From Eudromia elegans (taxonomy: Eukaryota > Chordata > Aves > Tinamiformes > Tinamidae): a stretch of 64,000 nt of DNA. The translations under genes were made by a program, and so were the position numbers. A model generated the notes under the pieces. The model worked only from the letters and a program-made list of their open reading frames with translations, had not been told where the DNA came from and ran no database searches. Location: NCBI GenBank assembly GCA_003342815.1, contig PTEX01000006.1, forward strand, positions 3,231,338 through 3,295,337. The letters are read 5' to 3'. Shown here one piece after another: positions 37,301 to 51,000 of this stretch (its first letter is position 1; each line of letters opens with the position of its first letter).

Positions 37301-40300
37301 TTATTTTAGAAAATCCTTGACTGAAGAGATTGTTCAAAGAGCAGGAGCCCCTGCTACGTCACCGGGCTGTTTGCAAATCGCAGAAGAGGCGGCAGTGACA
37401 AGAGCAGCCTTGAGCCGTGCGGCTGGAACTTGGCTTGCGAGTCGGGGGGTGGACAAAGGGGTGGACCGGCCGGCTGTGGTCACGGTGCGGGCTTTCAGAT
37501 CAAACTGTCTCGTTGTCAGGTAAGAGATAAAAGCCAATAATACCAAGGACTCGGAGGTTCACGGCAGGTATTTCACAGCAAAGCAAACAAAGCCAGTGAA
37601 GGAACCACTCTGAGCAGTGGCAACTTCTAGCCCGGTATAGACGGTCAGTGATTTCACCACTGGGAAGCTGATGTAATTTGTGTCATTTCCAGACACATTT
37701 CCAAAGAAAGTAACCTCTCTATGTGTAATCTTCTCATCAGGGCTGCAGGCATACGTGTGCCCCCCACCACAGGGTCACCAGGCAGCTTTGAGCACTCGTG
37801 AGGCACCCAAACATCTCAGCTCAGGAGTGATTCGTGGGGAAATAGCAGTGTGAGCCCCCACCCTATAAAAACACCCATAAGAAAATATGTATTCAAAAGT
37901 GCATTGCTCTCTGGGTTCTTTTTAGATGTGATTTAAACCTTCTCCCAAAATGATAATATTTCCAATAAGAAAGAGGGAGCATGTCAGTCAACTCCTGTAA
38001 AGGATGTTATGCCAGTCTAAACAGCCGTATTTTGGAAGGAGTTGCCAGTTCTGCTGCAGAGAGGGCTTATCAGGACTGCTTTTGACTTCCTAATTGCACA
38101 CTGAGCCCCTTTCCAGCACCTTGCACATTTTCCTGCTCTCTAATTGACAGATTGATGGAGTCCTGAGATGGCCGCAGGCTTGGAGAGATGGGAAGTTCTT
38201 CGCCCTGCTCCCACAGGGCAGACGTTCACCTTCCTGCCTCTGCCTGGCAGGAGGGCAGTATCTGTTTGTCACGACAATATTAAGGTGCTGCCCAAAGCCT
38301 CCTGTTAGCAGCAGAGATAGTTCAGCTGTTTGTAGCTCTAAACCACAGCTGTTTTGGTGGGGGCACCAGACACAGGAACAGCAACAACCACAAAACACGT
38401 GTATGCTGCCACTGCAGCCCCAGCGCTCTCTCCAGGGCCTCCATCCCTAGGTCTTTTGCCCCAGTATTCTCAGGATGTCCCCCTACACAGACCTCATCTG
38501 CTTTAGCCCAGTGAAAGATGTATGAGATGTTATGTCCAAAGTGCCATCATTTTGACTAGCCCGCTCTCTTTCTGCCCACCTGAACTACCAAAGCTGTTTA
38601 ACAACCTCGGTTACCTGGAAATTGAGAACAAAACCCGGCTCTAGGATTGTAAAGCATTGGTATTTAAGAATTTGATACCAGCTGCTAAAATCACATGGGA
38701 AAGATTGTTACAAAGGTATTTAGCTGGCAAAAGCAGCACTAACAAAATCAGAAAAAAAAATCTAAATACCGGTGTTATTATGAGCTTAGGCTAAGAGGGC
38801 AGATAAACAAAAGAATTTAAGAAGATTTTTTTCCTTGTGGGAGTGGAGAGCAAATGAAACCATGCAGCATTAACCAACGCACTCAAGCAAAAAGGAATCA
38901 TTTCCCTTAAAAGTTGTGTTACCCATCAAGTTAAATGTCCACGCAGACTCCAGCCCTGGTGTGGCCAACAGCTACTGGTACCAGGCCCGCCTGCTCTGTG
39001 CTGACTCAGCAGTGCCTGCCATGAGCCCCTGCAAGCGACATGCACAGCCCTATCGCAGGCAGAAGTGTTCGGTCTGTGCCTTGGATGTCAGCGGGATCTT
39101 TTCCATAGGGTCAGGCTGGAGAAGACGCGTCTCCAAGCCAGGGCTTGCCCCAGGTCTTTCCACAGCAGCTGCAGCAAAGAGCGCCCAGCGCCCAGTACAA
39201 ACAGCACTGGCCTCCGACCACCGCGACAGGTTCAGCGCCTCGTTTATCTCCCCCAGTTTGTGTCTCTGCCCGCTCTCCTGGAGGCCTCTGAAGCTTTTCT
39301 TGGAATCTCAGAGATCCTGACAAACCGATGCCGTTTTGTCTGACTAACGCCATAACAAACACATCGCTGATGACTGCTGTAAGTCCACGTGTGACCCAGC
39401 AGGAAGCTATCTCGAAGACAGGCCAAGATATTGCAAATATACCTGCCCATAAACCTTGCTGGCCTCGCCTCCCAGCACATCCCCGCTTCCTGGGCTCGCT
39501 CGCTCCCAGTCCTTCTCCCTGCTCTCTGCACTGCGATCTGCAGGGTTAAACAGCTGAGCAGTTTGGTGCTGCAGGAGACCTGGTCTCTCCATCAACAGCC
39601 TTTTGTGGATACAAACTGTGCCAAAGGATTTCAAGTATCATGTTGAAAGTATATCTATGTAGCTGTTGGTGGAAAAAATATTTGCCTTACAGAATTGCTG
39701 CTATAAAAACAAACACAGTGGCTTAAAAATGAAGCTGGGATTTGGGCAGAAGTTGTTCTCCTCTTAGCTCTGCTTCCGTTTCCCTTAGGAATGAAGGACA
39801 AGGACCAATCTTCTTATCTGTGAATTAAAAATAACTGCATATTTTTACTTCACAGAAACAACTTCCTTGATGTTTACTCTATATTGTAAAATATTATTTT
39901 CCCTCTTGGAAAACGTGGCAGAAATACCAAATACTGAGTTTTTATCTTTCTTTCTGAACAATTTTCCAACAGACTGTTTTTTTGCTCAAGCCCCAAGTAT
40001 ATTTGGTGGGTGACTGAGTAACATTCTTGTTTAAAATTAAAAGTACTGCTGAGGAAAGGACCTTGGACTAACTCTTGTAAACATTTTTTTTCCCTATTTT
40101 GTGTTTTTGAGTTTCTCACCTGCTGCAGGGAAGCACACAGGGATTTTGGCCGTGGATTTATATTTTAAACAAAGCATAAGCCAGATGAATATGAATATGG
40201 ATGCATTTTGCTGCAAATCATTATGGATTATAACTATTTTAAATGCAAGCAGCACTTCTTCCACTTGCCTTTTCCAATAGACTAGTATATTTAAAACCAG

Positions 40301-41544
40301 TAACTCAAACTAAAAATGCTCCTCTGCATACACAATATTGCTATGGAGGAGAAGCCAAGACCAAGAACAGAAAGCACATGCCAGAATTTGGCCTCCTCCA
40401 TTTAAAATTACAAAGGTGGGATTTCCAGGTGATATGCGTGCCTAACAATAAAAATGTTCCATTTCACTGTGAGAAACTATGGAAAAGTTGGATAATCTCA
40501 GCTTTATCAGGGCACTTCACAGCTGTGGTCACAGCATACTGAGCAGCAGCTCTTGATCTCCACAGCTCCAAAGCTGAGACTCCCATGTATCACCTCGAAC
40601 AATTATTCATCCATCACTGCCATGAATTCTTTTGGAACTGAGGGGACCTCACAACCTGAGCTCATGAGCAGGACACTTTGGAGGACCTCAGAGCCCCCCT
40701 CTCTCTCTCTCTCTGTGGATGTGTAAGCAAAGCAGCTGTTTCAACAGGACTTGAACATGTGTATTAGACCTGTTTTATCATGTTTAGAAACACTAGCCTT
40801 ATCAAAACATTTTATCAGGCAACGGAGTTTCAACATTTGATATATAGCATCTTTGAAGCCAGAGGGATAATTACACCAGTGAACACCCTACTTGTGGTTA
40901 TAAAGTTAATGGATAATAAAACCATCTACTCTGCTATGAATAAAACCACAGAAGCTCTGTCTTCAAGGCCAGTTGCATCTTCAGGAAATGGAGTACACCA
41001 AGATCTGAGCCAACAGCATAACACTGAGCAGGGAAAATACAACAGTTCAGGAAAATTAGGGAAATGGATATGAATCCACCCAAAGATACTGAGTGATTTT
41101 GCTTGCAGAAGAATCTTTTTCAGATATTGGGCACTTCCACAGAACAGCTCAGCTTATAAATTTTTCTTTCATACTAAAAATTGTGTCCCAGCTGTTGTGT
41201 CATTTCATTGTTTTGATGTATATGCTGTTGCTTTAGATTGTCAGCCGTGCAGTGAAGCATTAGATGGTCCTCATTTCTAGATGCGCTGGAACTGCAGTCT
41301 CTGCGAAGTGCGAGGTTTTCCTTGCTAGCAGGGGTGCCCCCTTCACAGGGCTGGGTGCACGTGGTCTAAATGCCACCTTGGCCACATGTAAGCTGGGCAC
41401 GAAGAGTTAACATCTCCGAGAGTCCTTGAAGAGGACTCTCCTTCAGAGAGCCAGACCCAAATCCAGATCAACACAAAGATAGAAATTGATGCGTTTTTCT
41501 GGATGACACAGCAAGTACTGGTGTTGTGATGCTGCAGCACTGTA

Positions 41545-41915
41545 TTGCTGTGGAAGACTGAGAAGGGACCTGGTTAATGCATATAAATACCTCAAAAGAG
41601 GGAGCGAGCAGGATGGGGCTGGCCTCTTCTCAGTGGTGGCCAGTGATAGAACTAGAGGAAACGGCCACAAATTGAGGCACCAAAAGTTCCACAGGAACTT
41701 GCGAAGGAATTTCTTAACAGTGAGGGTGACAGAGCACTGGAACAGGCTGCCCAGAGAGGTGGTGGAGTCTCCTTCTCTGGAGATCTTCAAAACCCGCCTG
41801 GACATCACCCTGTGCCACATGCTCTAGGGGACCCTGCGTGTGCAGGGGGGTTGGACTAGATGACCTCTAGAGGTCCCTTCCAACCCTAGCCATTCTATGA
41901 TTCTATGATTCTAAG
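41545..41915 (+). mobile_element. CR1 LINE 3' end
   Basis: Sense-oriented CR1 tail of about 370 bp. It contains GGAACAGGCTGCCCAGAGAG, GTGGAGTCTCCTTCTCTGGA, GGTTGGACTAGATGACCTC and the terminal ATTCTATG octamers at about 41892-41912. The 64-codon frame at 41633-41827 is the C-terminus of the CR1 ORF2 protein. The copy is 5'-truncated, as is usual for CR1. Confidence 0.93.
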
Positions 41916-42639
41916 ATAAAGACGGACTAGGGCCAGAAGAGTGTAGGAAAGGAAATTCTTCCTCTTCCAGCCCTTCTAGAGCTGGCCATGGTGCCATCCA
42001 AAAGAGAAGCTAAATACTCCCAAACAAAAAGGGAAGAAAAGAAAAAAGCAGGGAAAACACAGGCCCTCGCTGCAGTTCTCTAGGAATGCACCCCTGCTAG
42101 TTGTGGGCAACGTTTGGAGAAAGCCACCACGGCTGAGCCAGCTCTCAGGAGCCCCAAGGGCACAAGAACTTGCAGGCGATGCCTTATTGATGCTCCGAGT
42201 CGGAGGCGTTACCCGTCAGCAAAGCGGATGCAAGATCAGACACAGCCTTTGAACTATCCAGAACGGCGTGAGTTAAGAGGAGAATAATTAGGTCTGGATT
42301 TCCTTGAGCAACAGGTTCGCTCTCCTCTCCCAAACTGCATACTTTCACGCACACACATAGCTCTGTATCAATGCACAAAACAGTTGATACAAGTAATGCT
42401 GCCAAACTCTGACTTCCTTCCTTTTATCACAGAGCTCACACCCAAGCACAACACATGTTCAGTGCTTAGTGACATATATGCATCTGCATTTTATGTGAGA
42501 AGGTCTCCCCTGAAATAGCAAACTTTCTACCTATTAACCCTCACTTTTCTCCCTGCTAAATATAATCCCCACCATCTGAAGCACATGCCTATTACAGCAG
42601 AGCTCAGTAGCATTAAGTGAAGCTTATTAGGAACAGCTC

Positions 42640-43170
42640 AAGCATGCAGGGACATGACAGACCTTGGGAGATTACAGCAACCTGGGAAGGGCTGCACAAA
42701 CCCGGACAACACAGTGAGAATTCGAGCGATGTTGACAAACTGGAAAAGCCATCTGGGAAAAGCAGTTGGGCATGGACCACCAGGAAAAACACAAGAGAAA
42801 AACACTGGGCTAATACAAGATAATGCTGCAGAAAAGGATTTGGGTTTATAATGAGTCATGGGCTGAGCACAAGCCAAAAATTATTGGGCTATTGGAAAAA
42901 GAAAAGGAAGAGTAAATTTCATATTCTGATACATGAACAAGAGTGTTGTCAGCATATATACAAAGTCATCCTGCCCCCTTGTTTTCTCATCAAGGTTTCT
43001 GGTTCATTCAAGGAAGTCCAGATCAGCTGAAGGAAGTCTATGGGGGAGTAACAAGAATCAAAGATTTAAATATCATCATCAATATAATTCAGAGAAGAAA
43101 AGACTAGGACTTGATGACTTAAGGGCGCCTGCAACAATAGAGGAAATGAATTGTTTTTCATGTTCACTGT
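42640..43170 (+). mobile_element. Ancient, degraded CR1-like LINE remnant
   Basis: Sequence such as GAAAAGGATTTGGGTTTATA, GAGTCATGGGCTGAGCACAAGCC and AACAAGAGTGTTGTCAGCA follows the order seen in older CR1 3' regions, in which a 'GGATTTGGGTGT...GATCACAAGCTGAAC...AACAGGAGTGTTGT' pattern occurs. It is too diverged to be recent. Both borders are approximate. The 196-codon open frame starting at 42933 overlaps it and is not taken as a gene. Confidence 0.6.
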
Positions 43171-43989
43171 GGGTGAACGTTAAATTATGGAAAGCTTCTG
43201 GTGGTAAGAGCAGCTCCTCCAAGGCAGATTGCCCTGGTGACTTTGCAGAAGAGCTCAAAAACGCCTTGTTTGGGAATGCTGTAGCCTGGTCCATCCAAGG
43301 CTTGAGCCTCGAGAGAGACCCAGGCACCCGCTGGAGGCAGCGTGGTGCACAGCAGCTCCTCCCTGCGCTCTCCGGAGCAGACAAGGTTCCGCCAAGCCAC
43401 CCGCACCTCTACTCGGAGAAATTATTCAGGGAAAATATCTGCGTTTGTGTGAATATTTCGTGCCCAGGGCCACCTCTCTTATTTCAAGTGCTAACTTCAG
43501 GTGTGTGGGATCAGAGAGGCTAAAGGTCCCCATCTCAGGGTGGGGTTTGAGAGGTTATGGGTCTGGGCAGGAGTCACGCAGCTGCCAAAGCCACTTGTGC
43601 TCCAGCAAGGGCCGTGACCGGCTCCCCTCACGTGCCCTCTTGGGCGTCATCTGGTTACCCCGGGCGGGATGGGCACATCCAGCGGGGAATCCAAGTGGTC
43701 CTGAGGGCGCACGGGTGACTGGTTTGATTTGACGGTGTCTAGAGGCAAGAAGGAAGCCACCGGAGCCAGCGTCCTTCCCGAGGGATGGAAAAACAAAGAG
43801 CACGGAGCAGGCCGGGGGCTCGCCAAGTGCTTCCCCTTTCCTCTCACCTGCTTGCGGGCTGCAGTGACAGCACAAGAGGTGCTGTTAGTCAGGGTCTGGA
43901 CTGCTTTAATGTACTTTGAGGCCTCCTTGTCAATGTCCTCATCATTTTTCACTTGTGTTCTTTGCACAGGAGGGGAAATAAATATAAAT

Positions 43990-45070
43990 CTGGCTCGAGA
44001 TTTCCCATTGCTGCTTCACACCTCGGGTCAGCTGGGCGGGTCCGCTCCGGGCACGGCCCGCGAGGCACAGAGCGGCTCGGAGAGGACCCCCTGCAGCCGC
44101 CAGGCCCCACGGCGGCGGCGCTGGGGACGGCGAGGCCGGCGGGGGGAGCGGCCGGGCNNNNNNNNNNNNNNNNNNNNNNNNNNNNNNNNNNNNNNNNNNN
44201 NNNNNNNNNNNNNNNNNNNNNNNNNNNNNNNNNNNNNNNNNNNNNNNNNNNNNNNNNNNNNNNNNNNNNNNNNNNNNNGTCCGGGCGCGGCGGGGCGGAG
44301 CGCGCGGCCCGGCCCCCCGCCGCGCCGGGGCGCTAGAAAGGGGGCGGCGGCAGCAGCACGGACGGTAACGGCAGCGGCGGTAACGGCAGCGCGGGAGGCC
44401 GGGTCCGCCGCAGCAAGCTGCCGTCATGGCGCTGGATTTCCTCGCTGGATGCGTTGGCGGTGAGGAGCGGGGCGGCCTGCGGGGCTGCGGCGCGGCAAGG
44501 GCCGCGGCTCGGAGCCCGAGGCTGCTCGGAACGGGGAGCTGAGGGCCGAGGCCGCCCGAGCCGGGGCCGCTGCCGGCTACCGGGGCCGCGGGGCGGGCGC
44601 TGCCGGGGAGGCGGCAGCCCCTGGGCTGGAGCCGCTTCCAGCCCGCGGTTACATCACGAGCGGAGCGTGTGTGTAGCTCTGTGTACGTGGCCTGTCTCAT
44701 CCTGCTCCTATCCAAGACATCGACCGTTTTGTTTTATTTATTTCTGGCTTCCTCCGTGGTGAGGCTCCCCCCAGGAGAGGCTCGCTCCTCATCCGTCTCG
44801 GCGGTTCTCCTTGCCCCGCTCCCCTTGCCGTCCTGCCGCGGGAGGGCTCTGCGTTCTCCCCCGCTTCACCCCAGTCGCATCTCCGGGATGTTGCGCGCTG
44901 AACGGGGCCAGCGCGTGCGGCCGCCTCTGCGACGGGGACCGTCCTGCGCCTCCGCTGGCCCTTGCAGCGTCCTTGGGCAGCCTGGAGCCTTCATCCCCGC
45001 GCGGGCGCGGAAGGGACACCCGCCCCTGGCCCTGGGCGGGAGGGAGGCGCGCTCTCGTTCCGCACGCGTG
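43990..45070 (+). promoter_or_regulatory. SLC25A29: CpG-island promoter of SLC25A29, interrupted by an assembly gap
   Basis: GC- and CpG-rich sequence surrounds the SLC25A29 start codon. Its upstream half is cut by the N run. A short direct repeat CGGTAACGGCAGCG (twice, about 44364-44391) precedes the ATG and is likely in the 5' UTR. The transcription start is not visible. Confidence 0.7.
44158..44278. other. Assembly gap (121 N)
   Basis: A run of N inside the GC-rich SLC25A29 promoter. The true size may differ. Open frames drawn across it are meaningless. Confidence 1.
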
Positions 45071-48000
45071 TGTGTGGGTGCATCCGAGCACGGTTTGTAC
45101 TCCTTGCTGCGGGCCAAGGACGTCAGCGGATTTAACTCTTTGTCCTGCAGCAGGAGAGGAGAGAGCATGTTTTGAGACTTGTCTCTTGATGCAAAATGTA
45201 TGGGTTCAGATTAAAGCAGATAACTAAAGGGTCAGCATGTGACTCCCAGAAATTCCTTTTTTTGGCAATGCATGCTCCTCCTGCACGTGCTCCCCGCCCC
45301 TCTGGAAGTGGGAAGGTCCGCATAGTGAAGGCGGCAGGCACGTGGAGCATCCTGCTTCACGGGAAACTGCTGATTTCTGCCCCCTGCATGGCCTCTGGCC
45401 GAGGCCAGGACCTGCTCCGGTGGGATAGAGTCCCACACCTCATCCCTGCGTGCAGGACTACAGCCTGGCTAAGGCACGGGGGCATCCAGCATTGCCTGCA
45501 GGCCTCAGCCCTCGCTCCAGCTCCTCATTGCAAGGACGCTCCTTAGCTGGCCTGCCAGCAACACCGTGTCCTTCTGCTTGAGATTAATACTGTGCCCCAG
45601 GACAACCGCAGCCCCAGTTTGGGGAAGAAAAGTCATGAACTGCCCTTTGTTTCGTTTCAGGTGCTGCCGGAGTGCTTGTAGGACACCCATTTGATACCGT
45701 TAAGGTGGGTCGATTATGAAATACTTCTGTCTCTGTGTAGGGAACTTGAAGTTATTCCAAGGAACGGGGGAGGAATTAAAATCCCCAGACACTGTAGAAG
45801 CTTTGATGGCAATCTTGGAATGAGTCTTTTGAGCTTATGAGTTTATAGTCTTGTGGAGTCTCCAGATCTTCAGAAGTGATTTTTTTTTTTTTGTGCGTGT
45901 GTCTAACTCGCCCAGTAACATGACACAAGCTGGCCTAAGCCACAAGTTCAGCAGCATAACAGCATCAGTTTATTTGGACACGTGATCTTGCATTTAACTT
46001 AATTTTGTTCTAAGCTTGTTTCTCTGCAGCTGTTTATCACTAACTGCTAAAATGGCCTCGACCTGCACCTGTAACACAAACCTCTATTAGGTTGAAATAT
46101 TTGCTCTTGTGGGATTTTTTTTTTTGTTTGCTTTCCTTGCCCTCCTCACCCCCAAGCTCTGCTACTTGCTCTTCAAACATTAATTTGTTATACTAGCCAC
46201 TGGGTGCAAGCGTACAAGCATGAAGCTTATTTGGAGCCTTTTTCCTCTTTTTTTTTTTTTTTGGCTTTCCAAGTGAAAACCTGATTTTGCTTATTCTGAC
46301 AATCATATAGCAGTATGCGTTATGCATGATTATACTAAGAGTAGCTAAGTTCTTCAAAGAGAAGATTTTTCTGGAAAGCTTTAAGGCCTTATGGGAGGCC
46401 CTTCAACAGGATCCCTAGTGCTCAAGCCCATTTTTCAAAATGGGATGATGACTTGAGTCACTTTTTGGCAGTCTTTTCCAAAGTCTCTCAGCGGAAGAAT
46501 AGAACAGGGAGTCCAGGATATTCGCTACTAAATTAATACATCAGATCACTTGACTGCAGCAGACAGCAATGCCACTTGCCATAGCTATATTTGGAAGAGG
46601 TCCCTGCCCTACTGCATTTAGCTGTGCAAAGGGCTGATGGTATTACAGAGGTCATCGCCATACTGAATATTCTAGCCACATGGTTAAAGCCATGCAGAAC
46701 ATTTCCTAGCTGGTGGGTACTAGTCCTTGTCTGTCAAGTGCAAGCTGTTCAAACAGTAAATATTGCATATATATTTCTCACCCTATGAGAAATCTGACTG
46801 TTAAGTAATTCTGTTGAATTCCAGTAAATATTTTTGGAGATGGTGTTATGCAGACTTGCACTTCTTAAGGCAGTACAGAAAAGGCTTTTTCTCGCTCTTC
46901 CCCCTTTTCCTGCCAAGTCTTATGTGGTTAACTCATGGTGATGGGTCATTGCACTGAAGCCAGCAAAACTACTAAAATTCCCTGCTCAGACTAAAGTTAA
47001 GCATGTGCGTTTCTTTCTAAAGTGGAACAGCTTAGAGTGCATGAAACTAAACACTTAAGTGTCTGCAAAATTGGGAGTCTAGTGCTAGTAGTCCTAGCAG
47101 CTCTATTAATGCAAAATAAGAACCATATTAGCTTCAGGAAAAAAAAATCTTGATGTACAGTGTTGCAGAATGGATTGCTTCCAGATGACTTTACTGCCTT
47201 TATTAAATCCAGGGTAGCACACACTTTTCATACCCTTAGAAGGGACAGCATCTCTTCCTAGGACAGCATCTTCATATTCCTCCTGATAGAGGAAAATATT
47301 GTTTGTGTTATCAGGTGGCTAGCACAGTCACTACTGTATGTGGGAGAAGTAACACTAAAACTGGTCTCTTAAAAAAATAAAGACATTGTATAAGTTGTTG
47401 TATATGTACATGTGTGTTAAGATTAACCCTTTTTTTTAATAGTACTATAGTGTTTAAAGGAATAGATGCATTAGATGTTAAGGTTTTAACCTAAGTGAAA
47501 GCTGCATAGATCAAGAATTCACCCTCAACTCCATTTCTTTTTTTTTTTTTTTTTTTTTTGAGTGATCATGTTTCACAGGCCCAAGTACGAGGAGGGAGGG
47601 GGTTGGTGGGACATGCAAGGAGATGAAATCTATAAAATTGCACTGAGAAACCCACAACTGAGCTGACCTCAGAAAAGGCAAGCTCTCTATCCCTGGTTTG
47701 TTGATGAAATGTTTAAAATTGCTTTTTTGCTTTTAACTGCCTTTACTTTCTGAGCTAGGGGCTGTCTTCATTAACAGCAAAAGTGTTACTTTGTTGTAGA
47801 TGACAGATAAGCCTCATCACGGGAGAGTTACCTAGTAAGTATAGCCCAGGTGAACACTTCTGTTTCTCTCAGTCTTAATTTATTCCAAAATGTAATAGTT
47901 CAAATAAAAATCTAAAATACATATGAAGCTTTTTGGTTTTTTATTTTTAAACTGATGTGTCCCTCTTATACATCTATGACATGGAGGGAGTGGGGGTTAA

Positions 48001-51000
48001 ATATCCCTGTTTTTAATGTAAAGTCTTATTCTGGGCCTTCTTTCTGGTATGCATTTATTCCCACATACTGTGGCTCTGAGTATCAGGCATGATGCTGCTG
48101 AGCTCCTATCCATTACATGTGCTCAACAGTTCATTGCTCAAACTTCTAAACTGCTTCACATGCTATTAAATATTTGGGGATTTTTTTTTTTGTTTTAGTC
48201 TTGGATCCCTTTGTTATGGGTCTTTAGTGATAAATTACAAAATGCCACTATTGGACTCAAAGCCTTAGTAACAAAGATTTCAAGAAGGAGGAGGCCAGAT
48301 GAAGGGAGAACCTGCTCATTAGGCAATGAATAAAACAGAGCGCTTACCTTGGTAAATAATCCACCTTTTATAGTTGTACATGATACGTAAGAGCTCCTTG
48401 ACGATGGAAAAAACAGCCATGACAAATAGTTTTATATGCATTTCCTACCTTCTCTGTCATTCTGCCAACCCCTGTAGCCCAGGTGGTCATCACTGCTCAC
48501 ATTTAAGATGCATTTTATTCTTGTTAAACTTGGACTTTAGCTTTCTGAATCTTTTAAACAGAAAACAGGGCTTAAATGCTCAATATTTCACAGATTATTC
48601 AGGCAGAAACAAGGAAAGCTGTATGTCAACAGGAAATTCAACCTAGATATAGACTATCAGTAACTTGACACTACTAAAAACAAGAGTATAAAGGAGTTAA
48701 ACTAACAAGATTCCTAACTTGGAATTCTTTTGATACCCATACCTGTCCAAGTCCTTAACTTTAGATGGTCTGGACTTTAAACAATACTTGTGAAACTGTA
48801 AATATGCCTTGGTTTGGGGCAATTATGAAAGCTCCTTTAGAGCTTATGGGGCTGTTGCTTGAGTGGTTTTAATACCCCCACCCTAAAAAAGCCCAAGCTT
48901 CTACTGAAACCTCACCATGAGGTGAGGTCTCTCTCTGCCTCCTGCTGTAAGCCTACTTCTAATCCAAAGATGATTTAAAAGCTTGCTCAAATTGGAAAGG
49001 CTTGAGGGGAGCATAGCATTGGTGCAGGGCTGTATACAGTGGTGTACGTACTAAAGAGATGCTAAAACTTAGTTTTGATTTACACAGAATGGCATGCTGT
49101 ATTTATGCTAAAAACACTAATATGGAACAGATTTTTTCCTTTAAGAACACTAACCTCAGCATGGAATTCAGACCAACCAGGCTCCCATATCCATTCTGAA
49201 CCTATGTCACTTTAAGGGTCTTTCATCATCATGATGGTGTTGCTGCTTACTTCAGACTTTTAGGACTTTTTGTTTGGTTGTTTTTTTGGCCCTGGAGTTA
49301 CAGCAGCATTGATGGGTTGATAAACATTGTCGCTGAAAAATAATACAGCTTTCCATGCTGGAAATCAAAACCAGATTTCTAACTTTACCAACTCAACCTT
49401 TTTGAAGTGTGTGAAAGACAAATTAATGGGAAAAACTGAACTGATTGACTTCATTTAAGTTTAAAAACTAGAAAGTGGGCCTGTCTCAATGTCCCAGTAG
49501 CATCAATTTGTTCAGTTTTGGAGAAACAAAGTGATTATGTGAACTGTAAATTACATAGAAATTATATATTGTGCATGGTCAATGGAACACCTAACAAAGG
49601 CCCAGGACAGCCACAACCTTGTGAATCATTTGCTTTCAGCAGGTTAAAAAACAGGCTTAGAAAAGACTAAGATTTAAAGGGACAAGTATGGGTTTTATTC
49701 CTTTTAATATGACATCTTAAGAGCCTCTTTAAATCTGCTTTCTGAAAAATAAGATCCCTATTAAGTGGCCCGAGACTGGCAGTCAGACACACTATTGTTG
49801 AAAGTCTCCATTCCTCTAAACCAATCCCTATTTCATGATAAAACTGTAAATAAAATTTTATAAAATGCAATGCACCGTCAGGTTTGTACAGATATTCTTT
49901 ACCGTGGACAGAAGTACAGGCAGGTAGAGAAAGGAAATGCTTTTTTTAGCCAGCACTGGAGAATTTCTACCAGAAGCTTTCGAGACTATAAACCCCGTTG
50001 TACTTCCACATTCAATTTTGCTAGTTTTTCACAAAAAGTTGAGTTAATAGTCCTCCTCCCTTCATATATTTTCCCTGAAAAATCATTCAAAACCCTTACA
50101 GAATATTTTAAGCAATTTTGCACATATGGCATTTTAGTGTCCAGTCTTTCCATATGCACACATTGCTATAGCAAGTCTCCATATATGCACAAGACACTAG
50201 TTTACCAATTGCACCACTTTTGATATACAAATCAACATCTCATGCAACTTTTTACAGGTTCGTCTACAAGTTCAAAATGTAGAAAAACCTCTCTATCGTG
50301 GGACCTTCCATTGCTTTCAGTCCATCATAAAGCAAGAATCTGTAAGTACAAAATTAATCACTTTTAGATGTTGTATCTTTATATATTTTGTATTATAAGG
50401 GTGAGAAAGCTGCAAATAGACAAAACTGCAAATATTGCAGAAGAAGATGATATCATGAACCTGACGAAACAGATATTGCAGTTTTGGCACACAACTAAGT
50501 ATTTTGCATGGGAGGTCTCAGGTTTGGGTGCTTATGTTCAGAAGTTTGCCAAAAACTTCCTAAAAAGACCACTAGGCTGAAAGGTTCAATTCTGAGTTGA
50601 AATACTTTTAAAATGGAATAACTAGTTCCTTGAATAAGTAATTTACAGAAAATGCAAGCCATCTAAGCAGTGAGTGAATAAATTAGGTTTACACTGAACC
50701 TATAAGACTATAAGGATGACCTTAAGTTTTCAGCTATTAAGAAGATAAAATGTACTATATATAATTTTAGTTATTCAAGTTTTCATTTTCCTTACTCAAA
50801 AATATGCATGTATATATTTGTACTGCTAGAAATATTATTTTAAGATGTTTATATCTTAGTTAGCAATCAAATTATTATTGCAAAGCAAGGTTGCACTTAC
50901 TTATCTACTGGATACCTTTAGAATGTTAAAACATACGTGAGAACCAGAAAGTACATTTTCTGGGCTGTTTTGGGAGATTATCAGATTATTATATTATTAT

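Larger units (their letters stand above)
34354..43989. other. Intergenic region between SLC25A47 and SLC25A29
   Basis: About 9.6 kb between divergent carrier genes. It includes the unlocated 5' UTR and promoter of SLC25A47 (just above 34353). It also holds a CT microsatellite at about 40698-40714 and two CR1 remnants, listed separately. Many GC-rich chance open frames occur on both strands; none resembles a protein family. In humans MIR345 lies in this interval, but I found no hairpin equivalent here. Confidence 0.55.

Noticed and set aside
42933-43523. A 196-codon plus-strand open frame
   Set aside because: It overlaps a degraded CR1-like remnant, has no family resemblance and no splice context.
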